The position numbers and the translations under genes were made by a program. Below are positions 16,866 through 30,481 of a stretch of DNA of 64,000 nt, in pieces. Origin of the DNA: Brasenia schreberi. Taxonomy: Eukaryota; Streptophyta; Magnoliopsida; Nymphaeales; Cabombaceae. The DNA is taken from assembly GCA_036023115.1 (NCBI GenBank), contig JAYKKT010000090.1, positions 29,641,501-29,705,500 on the forward strand, written 5' to 3'. The notes below the pieces were generated by a model. The model had not been told where the DNA came from, ran no database searches, and was given only the letters and a program-made list of their open reading frames with translations. Numbering within the stretch: position 1 is the stretch's first letter; each line of letters starts with the position of its first letter.

Positions 16866-19800
16866 GTAGATGATGGATCTCACTTTGTTATTCTTTAGAT
16901 ATGCTTTTCTTGTTATTTCAATTTACCTGGGTTACGTTTAAATTGGTTAAAATTATATTCTGTGAGTAGTTGTTTTGATGTTGTCTGATAACTATGCTTA
17001 CTGAGATTAGGTGTGTAGCACATGATGTTTCTTAACTGATGGAATCTTTCTGGATTCGCTCTGCTTTTCAGCCTTAACTCCCATTATAACCTAAATAAGG
17101 AAAGTGAGGACACTTCCAACTTGGTGGATGCGCTTTCTGAAGTTGGGAACTCTGCCTATTAGTTTCCTTGCATCTCAATCCCTTTATGTTTTGTCAGACA
17201 TTTTATTTTTCCATGTGTAGTTATAGCATTCTGCCGTTTTATTTCATGATTTCTGATGCTTTCATGTGTATATATAACCTTGATTTTATACTTTTATTTT
17301 TACTTCCAGTATATCTTTGTCCTCTAGTTACTCATTTTGTAGTTTTCAAAAGGATCTTGTTTCAAAATAAGGTTGCTGCCACACAGTTCGTGCTTGATCC
17401 TGCCCAAGGCTTTATTCTGTTCAAGCTTGGATTTTTTCTAGCTTAGCCAAGTTCTACTGGAGCTTAAGCTGCTCGGCTAAGTTTCATAGGCACTTATAAA
17501 TTTAGAAAAATGCAATCCATATAAAAGAGGGAAAAAGATCGACATCAAGTATCCATCTAACGTTGTGTCACACCTCTACTTTCTTGCCATGATTGGATTA
17601 TTGGGGATCTACCTCTGATTGGACTTTCAAGGATTTACTCCATTCCCATAGCATTTTACTGGTCTTGGTGTCTGCCATCTATTCACAGTCTACTGGTTTT
17701 GATTGGTGCAGTTGTCCAGAACATCTGGAACTTAGCCTGGGGGCAGTTGTACTTTCTACTTTCATGCGATGATTGACTTATTCTGTTGTTGAAGGTTGTT
17801 CATTGTTGTATGAAAGGTAGAATGGGAGCTTAGAAGCTTGTTTTGACAATTTGGTGAGTTGTTGCTACAAGGACTCGAAAGGAAGATACATGGCCTCTAT
17901 GGAGGAACTTTCAAATACTAATCATTCAGGTTGTTGCGATCCCACAACTTGCATAGTATTCCGCTCTTCATGCCATTCCAAGTTCGTATTAAGAAGGAAA
18001 CACATGGATCATTGAAAATCACTTCACTATGTTTGCTTTTGTTTGTTCCCCTTGAACTTCCTTTGCCAACTTCTTTGTATCACTTGGAAAACTTTTAATG
18101 TTACCTTACCTATAAATGGATAATTATAATTGTAATTTTGTGCCAAGTATCTTATGATTTTGAACTAATTATTCACATTTTCTCTGGTTTTCTCCAACAC
18201 ATTTTATGCACTAGCTCTGGAATATGTTATGTGGTGAAAGCAAACATATAAAGGAAAGAGTGTTGATGTTACCTCGACTATTAATAATCCTTTAGATAGA
18301 TGATATAATTGTAATTTGTGATAATGTTGTAAATAGCATATAGGATCTATTGTTGTAAGAGGTTGCACTACCAACTTATTGTACCATACCACGTGATGCA
18401 GTATGATAGACAACATAAAGACAAAAACCCAAAAAATGTAAAAGAACCCAATAGATTAGAAAAGAATCTTATGCTGCAATATAACAAACCAAATGCATAA
18501 CAGAACATTACATTCATCATACTTCCACAATCCAAATTCTATTATGTCCAACAAAATTTATGTGGCTGTCATTCCTTTTGTAGTTCTTAATCAACATCGT
18601 CATTCTTCATGATTCATGATTCATGATTCATCATATTTTCATCTCCTTGTCTTTTTCTTCTTATTTCCAAAGATTACCATACCTACTTTTGTTGGTTTTG
18701 AATCTTTTGGATCTAAGTTGGATTTTGTCCCTGTAAGATAATTCTTTACGTGCCAGATTCTTCCATTAGGCACTACTCCAGCATTATTTAAACTGGATGG
18801 TCGGTAGAAGGTGTTTGATGGTTGGAATTGAAAGCGGGCTCTGGTTAGAAACAATCTCCAATTGTTAAGGGAGGATTTATGAGAGAACATGAGAAAGAAG
18901 AGGACTCAAAAGCGAGCCTTCTTGATGTAGTTGGGGTTTAAAGTGCTCCTTTCACAGGAAAATAATTTGATGTACTCGTTTTATATGGCATGAATTGTGC
19001 AATACAAAAATGATAATTTTTGATATCATGTAATATGGTGCAATACACATCGAGAGATCGATTAAAGCAATTAGGTACCAACCAATACATTATGGAGCTG
19101 CACCATATGGTACTGTACAATACATTTCTATGACATTGCGTTATGATAGATGTGTGTGTGTGGCCGTGCATGTGTGTCCATTTTCTGTAAAATATTTCAT
19201 GCATGAGCTCCTCCTTAAAGCATTGAAAAAAAAACAATGTTATAAATATTGTATCGTATTGATACGATATGCGATACAGGTGTATCGGTACCTGAATTGA
19301 TATGATTCAGGTACATGTATCGCAATAGACGGGTATCGCAATGTATCGTACGATACATACAATACATTGCGATACGAGTATTGTATTGTACGATACACCC
19401 CATATCACATGATAAAGTGTATTATGATACAGGATGATTTCTTTTACAATTTTTAAATTTTTATGATTTTTTATTTTCAATATTTTAATGTACCGTATCG
19501 TATCTTATTGTACGATTCACTTCAATGGCAAATAAGTCTAATGTTGCAGCAATCGGCGATAGATGATTGGGTCCACTTATTATAGAAGCAGTGGAAGACT
19601 GATATCAGGAGAATGTTTCTTGAGTATTATTGCACTTTTCACTTTTCAAGCCTTTGCATTTTGTCACCGAGGTTGACCTCTTACATAGTTGGTAATGATT
19701 CTACTATCACTCGGCCCCACAGTGCACTTCCATGGTAATAACTGACCTTTTAATTAGGTAGTCAGTGATTGAGTTTGACTGTTGGCGCGTGTTGGATAAG

Positions 19801-19961
19801 AATGTTTTCTGGTTTCTGAGTGGTTCATTTTCAGCTATTGGTGGATGACAAGTGCTATAGGCAGTGTTTTAGTTGTAACCTTTTCTGTTTTGTTCCTTTC
19901 TCTTCTATTCTGGATGTTCCATTTTGATACCACTTTGATGATGGAACATTTCATATTGCAG
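16866..19961 (+). other. ECA intron 3 (about 3.1 kb) with repeats
   Basis: Much longer than the other introns. It contains no coding signal apart from chance frames. It holds a palindromic GTATCG/CGATAC-rich block at about 19250-19520, which is listed separately. ATTCATGATTCATGATTCAT is a small tandem near 18608. Confidence 0.6.
19250..19520. repeat. GTATCG/CGATAC palindromic block
   Basis: Around ten occurrences of GTATCG or its complement CGATAC lie within about 150 bases, several as perfect palindromes (for example GTATCGTACGATAC near 19349). A GGTACCTGAATTGATATGAT segment is answered by ATTCAGGTACATG. Such a block could form cruciforms and looks like a decayed element rather than a simple microsatellite. 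Confidence 0.6.
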
Positions 19962-20311
19962 GGAGCTGTTGAAAATTTATTGGAGAGAAGTTCGTACGTC
20001 CAGGTACTTGATGGTTCTGTATCAGTCCTGGATGATAACACAAGGAAGCAGATTTTATCAACTCTTCATGAAATGTCTTCTAGTGCACTGCGATGTTTAG
20101 GTTTTGCTTACAAGGAAGAATTGTCTGAGTTTGCAACTTATGATGGTGAGAACCATCCAGCCCATAAGATTTTGCTTGATCCTTCAAACAATTGAAGACT
20201 GCAGAGCAGCTGGAATTCGTGTTATGGTTATTACTGGAGACAACAAGAACACTGCAGAAGCTATATGCCGTGGCTGATATTGGTATTGCCATGGGAATAG
20301 CTGGCACTGAG
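19962..20311 (+). pseudogene. ECA pump exon 4, with two internal deletions
   Basis: Block A (19962-20192) reads [18 protein letters not shown] onward to [12 protein letters not shown], then meets TGA at 20193. Block B (20191-20271, next frame) reads [19 protein letters not shown] to AEAICR. Block C (20273-20311, third frame) reads [13 protein letters not shown] before the GTACCT donor. From what I recall of ECA proteins, about 27 residues are missing between A and B and about 76 between B and C. The losses remove the DPPR region and the conserved TGDGVNDAP motif. No intron signals fit these gaps; the junctions are abrupt. Confidence 0.85.
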
Positions 20312-20624
20312 GTACCTCTGTTCATGCGTTGGTTTGGTGAAAGAATTTTATGTGTATTGCTTGAACTTTTAGCTCCTGTTTTGCCACTCAACGTCTCCTG
20401 ACAGTCTTCTATGGATTTATTGGGTCCTAACATTTTTCACCGAGTATTCCTTTTATACTCTCTCTTAATAACTGGGAATTTGGTACTCAGAAGATAGTAA
20501 TGAAGCTCTGTTCTGGTTGAACTTGGTCTGTAGCCCAAAGGGAAACCTCTCCAAGAATGGGCCTCAAGGCTCGTCCTTGTGCCAATTGGCAGTCTCGTGA
20601 TTTCAAAGTTGTGATGTTTCTTCC

Positions 20625-21320
20625 TATGTCACAAACACCTCTAGGAGGTGGAGTGTCGACTCTGACATGGGTGCGACACCGACACTGACACCGTATCGGT
20701 GCACCATGGGTATGCAAAAAAATACAATTTTTTTTTACGTAACTCACGGTTCTACCGTCTATGGTGTATTTATCTTAGAGAACCCGATCGAGGAGGGAGT
20801 GATCCATGAAGACGACGAAACTGAAGCCTCTTTGTCGACTCGTGATGTTATCTCTCATGATGACCACCTGAGTTACCTCACCATAGTTTCTAAAATGCTC
20901 CTTCAGCTTGTCTTCCATCGTCTCTCATGAAACTTCGCCGATATACTCAGAAAATATCTCAACGCGGACCTTCTTCACTTCCTTTTGTGTGGATATTTCG
21001 CACTTTCAAATCTGGCACCAACTTTGAAGTTTGGGTCTTTTTGGATAAATGGGTTCGGATCTGTGAATATTGATTTTGTGTATTATGATGAAATTAGTAA
21101 TTGTTTATTGTTTATGTGTTTTGCTTTAATATAAAGTTGTGTACTTGCTATTGTCATATACTTATGTTAATTGATGTCTCACTTGTTCTAGCTTGAATAT
21201 TATATATAATATATAATATTATATACTCCTGTCGTGTCGCCGCACTCAAATTTTTTGAAATTTGCCATATCCTATACCCGTGTCCGCATCCATACCCGCA
21301 CCCGTGTGACAAAGGTTTCT
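20625..21320. repeat. GACAC-rich element in ECA intron 4
   Basis: The left end reads TATGTCACAAACACCTCTAG then GAGGTG and a series of GTGTCG/CGACAC words. The right end is rich in CCCGTGTCCGCATCC and CACCCGTGTGACAAAGG. The left end matches, in the opposite orientation, the sequence ending at 61662 in the RS2Z intron. Probably a non-autonomous transposon of about 700 bases, but I could not define its exact ends. Confidence 0.5.
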
Positions 21321-21485
21321 TCATTTCATGCTAAGAGCTGATCCTGTCAGAAGCTCAGGGACTTCGTTGGTCATAGGCTGTTTATTAAGTCTCATGCCTC
21401 ATTTTACGTTGTAATTTGTATGTTGTAGATGCAGAATTTTGTTTAGTTTGTAGATTGTCTTAAGTTGCACATTTCTGTTTTGTAG

Positions 21486-21767
<282 letters not shown>

Positions 21768-22440
21768 TAAAGATAAATCGCTGTAATTTGGGAATGCATC
21801 TAACCAACTCACTTAGTCTGGGAAGAGGCTTGGCTTTGGTTTTCACTGCATAAGAATGAATGTTGTTGGGAGCTAGCCTACAAAAATTCAATCAAGTTTG
21901 TGAAAAAATCGGATGCTGTAGTTGGTCTTCTGCTTAATTGTTGTCTATGTGAGACCGCTGAAGAGTTTACTCGCTTATTCATGTGCTTGCATACTGCATG
22001 CTAACCAAAGCACCTCTATTAGCTGTTAGAAAAAAATCACATTCATGGCTGTCTGGTCATTTCAAAATTCACCCCACCCTTATCATACTTTAGCAAGCAT
22101 GAGTTGCAATTTTAGGAAGTTGATTTTATGACCTAGCATGTGAACTTTTGGACAAAGTTGTTGAAATCTATGGAAATCACAAAAAAGAACCTGCACGAAA
22201 CTCTCTTTGACTGAATTTACAACCATGAAAGGAAACTTTTACTTAGGAATTTGTGATCAATAAACATGAGGAAAATGAAATCATTAGCATGAAGGGGAAA
22301 TTTGGTAAGAGTGCAGTTCGTTATAGTCCATCCTGCTGAGCTTCACTTCAGTGTGCCAAGCTAACCGCATTGTTCACAATAGAGATTCCAGATCTGAATA
22401 CAGAGAGCAACTACATATGATAATTTGTTACTATTGATAG

Positions 22441-22731
<291 letters not shown>

Positions 22732-22975
22732 TAAAATATTTCTTCTTTGGTGCTTCTAAAGATGGTAAAAAATAGGTAGTGCATTTTCTTGTTCTTGCAT
22801 TTTACTAATCTCATTGCAGTTTATGCAGTAAAAGCTGTGCGTGTGTGCAAGCCGGGTCATGAAATTTGAATGAGTTGTTATCTTACTACATCCGGAGAGC
22901 ATTTTCTTTTCTCCAAGTTGAATCTCATGATGAGTTACCGCTATTCTGTTATGACTCTTCTTCCTTTGATTGCAG

Positions 22976-23557
22976 GTAATTGGCCTTTACGTGGGTGTTG
23001 CAACTGTTGGTGTTTTTGTGATCTGGTACACTTGTGGATCATTCTTGGGCATTGATCTCACACTTGACGGCCACACTCTTGTCACATACTCTCAACTAAA
23101 AGACTGGGGACAGTGTCCAACATGGGAAGGGTTCAACGTGTCCCCATTTACCGCTGGATCACGTGTTTTCTCTTTCGATGCCAACCCATGCGATTACTTC
23201 CAAGCAGGAAAAGTTAAAGCAACAACCCTTTCTCTCTCTGTTTTAGTTGCAATTGAGATGTTTAACTCTCTTAATGCACTTTCGGAGGATGGGAGCCTTC
23301 TCACGATGCCACCTTGGGTGAACCCGTGGCTACTGTTGGCCATGTCAGTCTCATTTGGTCTCCATTTCCTGATACTCTATGTTCCGTTCCTTGCCGAGGT
23401 GTTTGGTATTGTACCCCTGAGCTTGAACGAGTGGTTGCTGGTTATAGCAGTAGCTTTCCCAGTCATTTTGATTGATGAAGTTCTCAAGCTCATTGGCCGC
23501 TGCACAAGCGGCAGACAGAGCAGGAGTCGAAGGATGGAGAAGCAGAAGCATGAATAG
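22976..23557 (+). CDS. ECA pump exon 7: TM7-TM10 and C-terminus
   Basis: Encodes [19 protein letters not shown] through [13 protein letters not shown] and the last membrane spans, ending ...[20 protein letters not shown]. The tail is basic and ends in Lys-His-Glu after a KQK. A KxKxx-like dibasic tail is an ER-retrieval signal in some proteins, so this fits an ER pump. Acceptor ATTGCAG at 22975. The stop is TAG at 23555. Confidence 0.92.
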   Translation, partial: VIGLYVGVATVGVFVIWYTCGSFLGIDLTLDGHTLVTYSQLKDWGQCPTWEGFNVSPFTAGSRVFSFDANPCDYFQAGKVKATTLSLSVLVAIEMFNSLNALSEDGSLLTMPPWVNPWLLLAMSVSFGLHFLILYVPFLAEVFGIVPLSLNEWLLVIAVAFPVILIDEVLKLIGRCTSGRQSRSRRMEKQKHE

Positions 23558-26386
23558 AAATAAATTTGAAAAATGATTTCTTCCCCACCATAAGAGGAAG
23601 TTCTAACACGCCCAAGTGCAAGATGCTGACATTGATGACCCTCTGTATATTCTCTGTCCGTTGTGGACGCTGCTAGAGACTTACGCATGCTATTATATTC
23701 ATTCTATGGTAAACCTGTGGAAACACTGTCCATTAAATTTTGAGAGATCTGAATGCAGCTTTTGATGTCCCCAAAAATATTATTCTTCTGAAAATTCTGT
23801 GTTTGGGAACAAGGAAACGATTAGGAAGTTCTGCTAAGGAGAACATTTTCATTTTTCTCTGAACCATCATGTACTTGTGGCATTGGTATGATTACCGTAA
23901 TTGGTGATATTGCTATTCCCATGCTTGTGAATGTGTGATGTCTGGTTTTTAGTTCTTTTCTGTGTTGTGCATGCCGGTGCGTGTATTTCTGTTATTATAT
24001 GTGGGATTAAGTCGACTCGGTCAAGTCAAAATTTTGGTTGCTGGCCCATTGATTTGACGAGCCAGCAACTTATAAAACCTGAGCGGTTTCAGTCTAGCGT
24101 GCAGTTGAGTTTAATTTCCGCCCCCCCCGGCTGAAGGTTTGTATGACTGGTCCATTATCACCTCATAAGTCAAACGCATTAAGCCGTAAGGGGTTCAGCA
24201 AATTAGCTTATTTAGGGGAAGGAACGTCAGCTGTCATATGGGTAGTAAAGAATTCAATTCCCTAGGATGTTGCCCGATTACAGGAAGCTGAAACCCAGCA
24301 TGTATGCTGCGTCTGAATTGTCTGAATGACATCTTCCCTCCGATAACGTGACACCTCATAACTCAAAATAGAAGTAAAAGAAAGGTGCTTGGTATTCAGC
24401 CACGTATTGGTGATCATGAGAATCCTTCTGAGTTGTTTAAGTTTGTACGCCATTTGTGTTGATTTTTATTCAATAATCTTGGTACTTGGGAGCTCGTTTT
24501 TTCTTTTTTATTTATGGTGTATAAATAGTAAATGACAATGAGTTTAAATTTTCCATGGGGAAACTGGGCTGGACCAGCCCTTTCCCACCGGAAAACTTTT
24601 ACCGGCTGAACTAGGATATTGGATTTAGATGCCGTAGATGTGTTGTATGTACTGTTGAAGCCCTGACTCTTGGTGGGTGGAGGCATGGTTCTTCCTGTCC
24701 TTTTGGTGCATCTTGTAGTTTCTCCATGTTTCAGTTAAAAGAAACGGGTTGATCAAATCAGCATTATATCTCCAGCTGGAGAATGAACGTAGCTGCTTAT
24801 GGTTCAACTTAATTTTGTGTTTGGTTAGTGATCTACATAAAACAAACAAAATTTGCCCTGTTAGTTTATCTGACTTCATAAGTAGGATTGTTTATCCTTC
24901 AACCATACACCCTAAAAGTAGATCGGCTTCGTCACAAACATCTCTCTCTCTCAAAAAAAAAAAAAAAAAAAAAGCTACAGACATATATAGAATCAAGCTG
25001 GGGTCTCTTGATTTCAAGTGTTTTGAGTCGGTAGAATTCAGTATAGTGAAATATGGGAAAGATCGACCCCGAGAAGGTGTTTCTTTTTTAAAAGGTCCCC
25101 TATGAAATCATAAAATTTAGCTACATTTGACATGGTCTAAAACCTTGAACTGGAGTCACCCTCATACAAACCCAGTTTGAGATGCAATATAAATGCATGT
25201 ACAAGAATAAGGACGAGCTTTAGAAAGCAACCAAGAGTCATCAAGATTGATCAGGAGCAAACTCTAAGAACTCCAAATACATTAAGAACACTGGTTGATC
25301 AGACCTTTTCTTTGGGAACCCAATCACCTTTTTTGTTGTGGGGCAAAGGGCGTAGCTCGTAGTTAAACCACATGTTGTTTATTATAGGTAACTGTTAAAA
25401 TACAGGCTCTGTATTATAGCCCATGGTTAAACCGTAGGCTGGGAGTGATACAGGCTAAAAAGTTCCCCACTGACTAAACCATGGACCATAATTCTGGGCG
25501 GTGATCTTAGTGAGGTAGTCGTCCCGGACTTGGTTTGCTCACTAACAAAAAAAAAGAGAGGAAAAGATGGAGTGCCTAAAGGGGATAGCCAAGGGAGAAG
25601 AAACTCCAGTACTTAAGAGTCTTCAAAGGGGAGAGAGAGAGAGAGAGAGAGATGGGTGTATCTTTTCCTCTTAAGGTTGAGTAACTGAAGTGAGAAGACG
25701 CCACACACACACACACACTGGCTAAATAAAGGACAACATGACTTGCTAAACTAAGATATGAATAATTGACATACGCCAGTATTTAAGCAAATCAAAGTCT
25801 TACATCCACGACTCAAGCATCGTCAACTTATAATCAGGTAACTTTAATATATAGTTAGCAAATCCTTTCTTATTTTAGAAAAGATTTATCATCAACTATC
25901 TTTAGCACCGTAAATCTGTCCTTTGTTTGAGTTTGAGGAAAATATTAGAGAACTACATGATAGTGTAGATCACAGTTTTGAGTTTAAATGCAATTGGAGT
26001 CCGCCATGCGATCAATAAGCTTGAAAATTACGGTATGTGACTATAATCAAAGGCTATTCTTTGCTGGATTAAGTATACCACTGGTATCCGGAAGCTCGAA
26101 GGAACCCGACTAATCCGGTGGGAACCGGGTTGGCCCACTTTGTCGGCAAAGCTCTCGCAAGGCTGGTTTGCTCCATTGACCAAGACTCGAACTTGATACC
26201 TTTCTTAGGAAACAATTGCTGAACCACTTGAACCAGAGTTGGTTAATTAATGGCTTATTTGGGTTTCTAATGAGGTGACATAACCACCTTACCAACTTCA
26301 TTTACTCACCTTGACTGAGAAGAGACTTTAATTTACGCAAGCTTTTTCTCTTTTGAATAAGGGAAGTCGAAAACGATTGAAAGCAG
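23558..26386. other. ECA 3' flank and intergenic sequence
   Basis: The first few hundred bases are probably 3' UTR. Beyond that I see no gene. A poly(A) run lies at about 24952-24973, a (GA)n at 25629-25651 and a (CA)n near 25703. A second copy of the CTAATCCGG repeat, minus-type orientation, lies at about 26105-26240 (GACTAATCCGGTGGGAACC). Confidence 0.4.
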
Positions 26387-26400
26387 GCGTCTGGCTTTCT

Positions 26401-26522
26401 TTTCTTATGGTTATAAGAGGAGGCCGAAGCATATCACACACATGCACCCTCTGAGAGTCGAACTTCCCACCAGCAGCAACGGCACTAGAGCGCCCTGCCA
26501 TTGATCTAACCCTCTTCGTCCA
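26401..26522 (-). mobile_element. tRNA-derived SINE-like element, copy 1
   Basis: On the minus strand it reads TTAGATCAATGGCAGGGCGC (A-box region), GAAGTTCGACTCTCAGAGGG (B-box region), a GTGTGTG stretch, then GCTTCGGCCTCCTCTTATAA. The flanks carry near-identical words: GCGTCTGGCTTTCT (26387-26400) and GCATCTTGCTTTCT (26523-26536), an imperfect target-site duplication. Confidence 0.65.
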
Positions 26523-26536
26523 GGCATCTTGCTTTC

Positions 26537-27306
26537 TCGAGTGTTTATATATATACATACACATAAAACACGTGCATGTTTACACATGCACACACATATA
26601 TGCTCTGTTTTTTCTCTACACATACCCTTTTACCTATTGGAAAAAAAAACCAAATTCATACTCGCTCCATTAAGGTTTGCATCAGGGTAAGGTATAGATC
26701 GCCGGACCGGCAATTTTCCCATTCCTGTATAACATGGGTTTTGGCCGCTGCCGCATGAGAGCCTTACAGTAGGAGGAGCCACCACCTTTAGGCTGACCCT
26801 ACTGTAACGAAAAGAGTTTGCTTTCAATCACCCTGAAAGTGCCCAAGATGACATGACACCTTCAATAATTCAATGTAGCTATTGATTGCCAAACTTTGGT
26901 TAGATCATAATATCTCAAATGGCTAGTAATAATCTAGTTGCTGTTTGTGCTCTTGATTTTTATTTTTCTTGAACCATGACATAGAAAAGTCACCCAAGTT
27001 GAAGGTGTCCTGGTTAGTGATCAGTTCAACATGCCTTTCACTTCTTTGTTTTTGGAACGAACAAGACTTCAACTTGAGGTTCTCAAGTTGGATGCCTGAG
27101 GCTGTGCACATTAGCGAATATGCTACAGCCTGTCCATTCACGACTCTCTATCCAAGATGTTTAAGGTCAAGCAGGTTTAGCTTAATGGCCTATTTCACCG
27201 ACTTCCTTGTATGATGGATCCATAACACTTCACTTCTTTAAAATGGATTCGTATATTGGCAGTACTGATTTAATTTTGTAGTTAACATGAAAAATCTTAG
27301 TTAGCC

Positions 27307-27310
<4 letters not shown>
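26537..27310. other. Intergenic, no gene seen
   Basis: Short open frames only, without recognisable motifs or splice structure. Confidence 0.3.
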
Positions 27311-27377
<67 letters not shown>

Positions 27378-27661
27378 GATTTGTCTACCACTAACGCTAC
27401 TAACTCATGCTCAAGCATTTTTTTTTGGAAGTATGAGTTTAATAGCATTGCTTTTGGTCTTTTCTTAAAACTTAATTTTTTTAAAATTATACTCATGCTA
27501 CTAAAAAGTAACGGATAGATATATCAAAGGCAGATATGATTCGGTTTATATATAAGTATATGTGTATTTTTTGTAGGTATATTTTATTTACATAAAACTT
27601 TTGCTTTTATGTTTGAAATTTATTTGGATTTGCTAGCACCTATGTGTTCTAGTATATACCA

Positions 27662-27747
<86 letters not shown>
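27311..27747. repeat. Element bounded by (TA)n(GA)n and (CT)n(TA)n
   Basis: The left edge is (TA)n(GA)n (27311-27374), and the right edge is (CT)n(TA)n (27664-27747), the reverse complement type. The interior starts GATTGGATTTGTCTACCACT and includes TTTGGAAGTATGAGTTTAAT, similar in order to the element at 12052. The right end carries ATATACCAATTTCTCTCTCT. Confidence 0.55.
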
Positions 27748-27749
<2 letters not shown>

Positions 27750-29634
27750 TCTATTATGAGACCTCATGATAGAGTAAGAATTACTTAGCTTGTGCAATGA
27801 CTTAACATTATACTAGAGCAGTTGGTTCATCCGTTTGCGTGGTAGCTGGCCAATCCATCAGTTGATGGTGGTAGACTAATTCCTTGGATCTTGAAAGGAA
27901 GATGATCAAAACTAAGATAGCCAACTTATCACCCACGTTGAAACCCTTTTGTTGAGCAACCGCCATCGATTTTTTCCTTTTTCCTTTTTCAAGCATTTGA
28001 CAAAGTACGCCGCACGCCACTACAGGAGTACTCATAACAAAGACTCGTTGTCCCTATTTCCACTATGGATCAGGTTCCTGGAAATTCAGTTCCATCAGTC
28101 CGTCATACTATTTGCAAATATTTTCAGGAATCATCTAACACACTTGACGGATGTCCCACTTGTTGGATTTAACTTTAATTAACTTAGATTTATTAAACTC
28201 ATGTGTATTAATAACATTTAATTCATGTTCATATCTCAAATATTCGAGTGATGCATTATTGATATAGGTGAAAGTCTTAAAGTGTAAAAAGTCATGTGTG
28301 AGAGATTTGTGCATGTGATGACTACATGAGACAAAGTTTAGTCACACGTTGAAAAATGAGACAAACCTACATATCCTTTTATATAGTTGGTAGCTTACGA
28401 ACCTTAGTTGAAAGAGCTTGGGGAGGACATACTATACCATATACGAGCTTGGGCATACAAATTCTTTAGTCTATTTGCACAAAAATCTTTTGCTCTAATG
28501 GTAAGAGTGTCGAGTTGTGTATGCGTTTTATCTTTGAAAGAATGTGTAAGTACCCGTACGTATGAATAGTGGGGCATTGATTTTTCTAAAGGAAGTCCGT
28601 AAGGACAACTCGCACAAATAAGTTCTTATTCTAATTACTGCTTCTACTTTTGTTTTTCATACAGTTTGTTTATGGCTTACTTTGAATCTGCAGTTATTAT
28701 TGTTGATTAGGGCATGTTTACATTTGTTGCATATTTGTTTATTATGCATGTATTTATACGATTTTTGCGAGCACCACTAACCTTAAGCAAGGTCTCGAGT
28801 TTTAATCTTGTAAATGAACAAAAACTATGCTGAAAGAGAGTTAACTCTGGTTGAAGTCGAAAAATCGTGGGATATGTGGCAAGTGTTTAGTGGACATAAA
28901 ATGACGATGATGATACCACCTCCAAAGTAGGCCCTTGCCATGTCTTCACGAAACTTGTTAGCGCGATGTAGATGATCCTCGAGGCATAAAATAACAGTTA
29001 TAACTGATAAACCATAACTAAAGATGTTTTTGAATTGCACCGTAATGTTCAAGCAAAAGGAAATAAACTCCATTACAACTCTTTTTGTTCTTAGTTTTGT
29101 TTTTCTTATTTTTCATAATAGTTTCAATGCGACAATCTTACGCTTGACCTGTCTTGTCTCATCATCTTATCTTCAAGAAACTGTAATACCAATCGTAAAT
29201 GAGATAGGCTCTATTGGTCTCACATCCATTCCTGAAATCATTTTCTTTTTAAAAAAATAAGGATCACAGTTCTCTACACACTCTACATCACATTCAATTC
29301 AACTAATAAGTTTCTATAGGTGCCATTGAAATTATGTCGACTACAACACTTCAAAGTAGGCCCAATTAGCCTCGAACCTAATTAAAAAAATATAAAAAAA
29401 TGCATATTTTTGCAAATGGAAGAAAAAGGGTGACGGGATCACCACGCCCCCAAATGTAGTATTGACCCGGTTAATCTAAACCGACTTTCCATTTAGATTC
29501 TTTCAACACTTACACTAATTGAAGGCTGAGACTCAATCCAGATAGATGCAGTAAATAATACTTTAAGCAGTGCAGTCATTTTCAGTCATTCATTGCGTAT
29601 TTAGTTTGCATAATTTCAACATGGCACACACAGG
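27748..29634. other. Intergenic, no gene seen
   Basis: AT-rich sequence with no convincing gene. A stretch near 28485-28530 (TTTTGCTCTAATGGTAAGAG) resembles a tRNA A box and could be a SINE remnant. Confidence 0.3.
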
Positions 29635-29644
29635 AACAAGCTCT

Positions 29645-29756
29645 CGAGGAGGCCGAAGCCTAACACACCCACACATGCACCTTTTGAGAGTCTAATTCCC
29701 TATCAGCAGCAACAATGATAGAGGGTTCTGTTGTTGATCTGATGGTCTTGGTGAGA
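29645..29756 (-). mobile_element. tRNA-derived SINE-like element, copy 2, with perfect TSD
   Basis: Same family as copy 1: plus strand AGGCCGAAGCCTAACACACC, ACACATGCACC, then AGAGTCTAATTCCCTATCAG and GCAGCAACAATG. It is flanked by a perfect 10-base direct repeat, AACAAGCTCT, at 29635-29644 and 29757-29766. That is what retroposition leaves. Confidence 0.78.
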
Positions 29757-29766
29757 AACAAGCTCT

Positions 29767-30481
29767 TCTTAAATACCAAGAAATAAAGCTTGTCTTAAAT
29801 ACTTAAGATCTATTTTACTCCTAACATTAAGTTTGGCTAAAAATGCTGTAATTTTAAAGATTCAGTATGGGTTGTGAAGATTTTATGTTGTGTATGTGTT
29901 TTTCGGGGTTCAGTATGGTTTGGGCATTCCATATCGCTTATATGGTAAAAGGTATTGGGTTTTTCTAGACCCAGACCCAAACTTGCACCTAATCAGGGCA
30001 AGACACCCGTTCAGATAGGATTTGGTCAGGTCCCTATTTATGAGCCAGTACTCCATCCCTATTTATATTTGCATTGTAAACCTCTTGTCACTTTCCTCCA
30101 TTTACATACTTGGACCCTCAAAGCAACCAAGGGTTGGATTTATCCCTCCCGTACAAAGTCACACAACTCAAAGACGAAGCCAAGTTTTGATGATCTTCAT
30201 AATTGAAATAAGATGTCACTTCACACAGTATATCACTAAGATCTCAAAGAACATATTGAAGAAACTTATTTGAGAAAGATATTTAGATTCAAAATTATGT
30301 ATTTTCACATTTGTATTAATTACACGACGGACCAACACTTCCTCACCACTCCTCAAATTAATACAAAAAGTACAGACAATTTTGCAAAAATTAGAATAAA
30401 TAACAACAGAAATCAGTGGAAACCTCGACCACCACCACCATCATTGGCGGAATTATGGTCTAGTTTGAACCACCAAGATCA
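29767..30481. other. Intergenic, 3' side of the ABCG pseudogene
   Basis: No gene recognised. The last part may be former 3' UTR of the broken ABCG copy. Confidence 0.3.
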
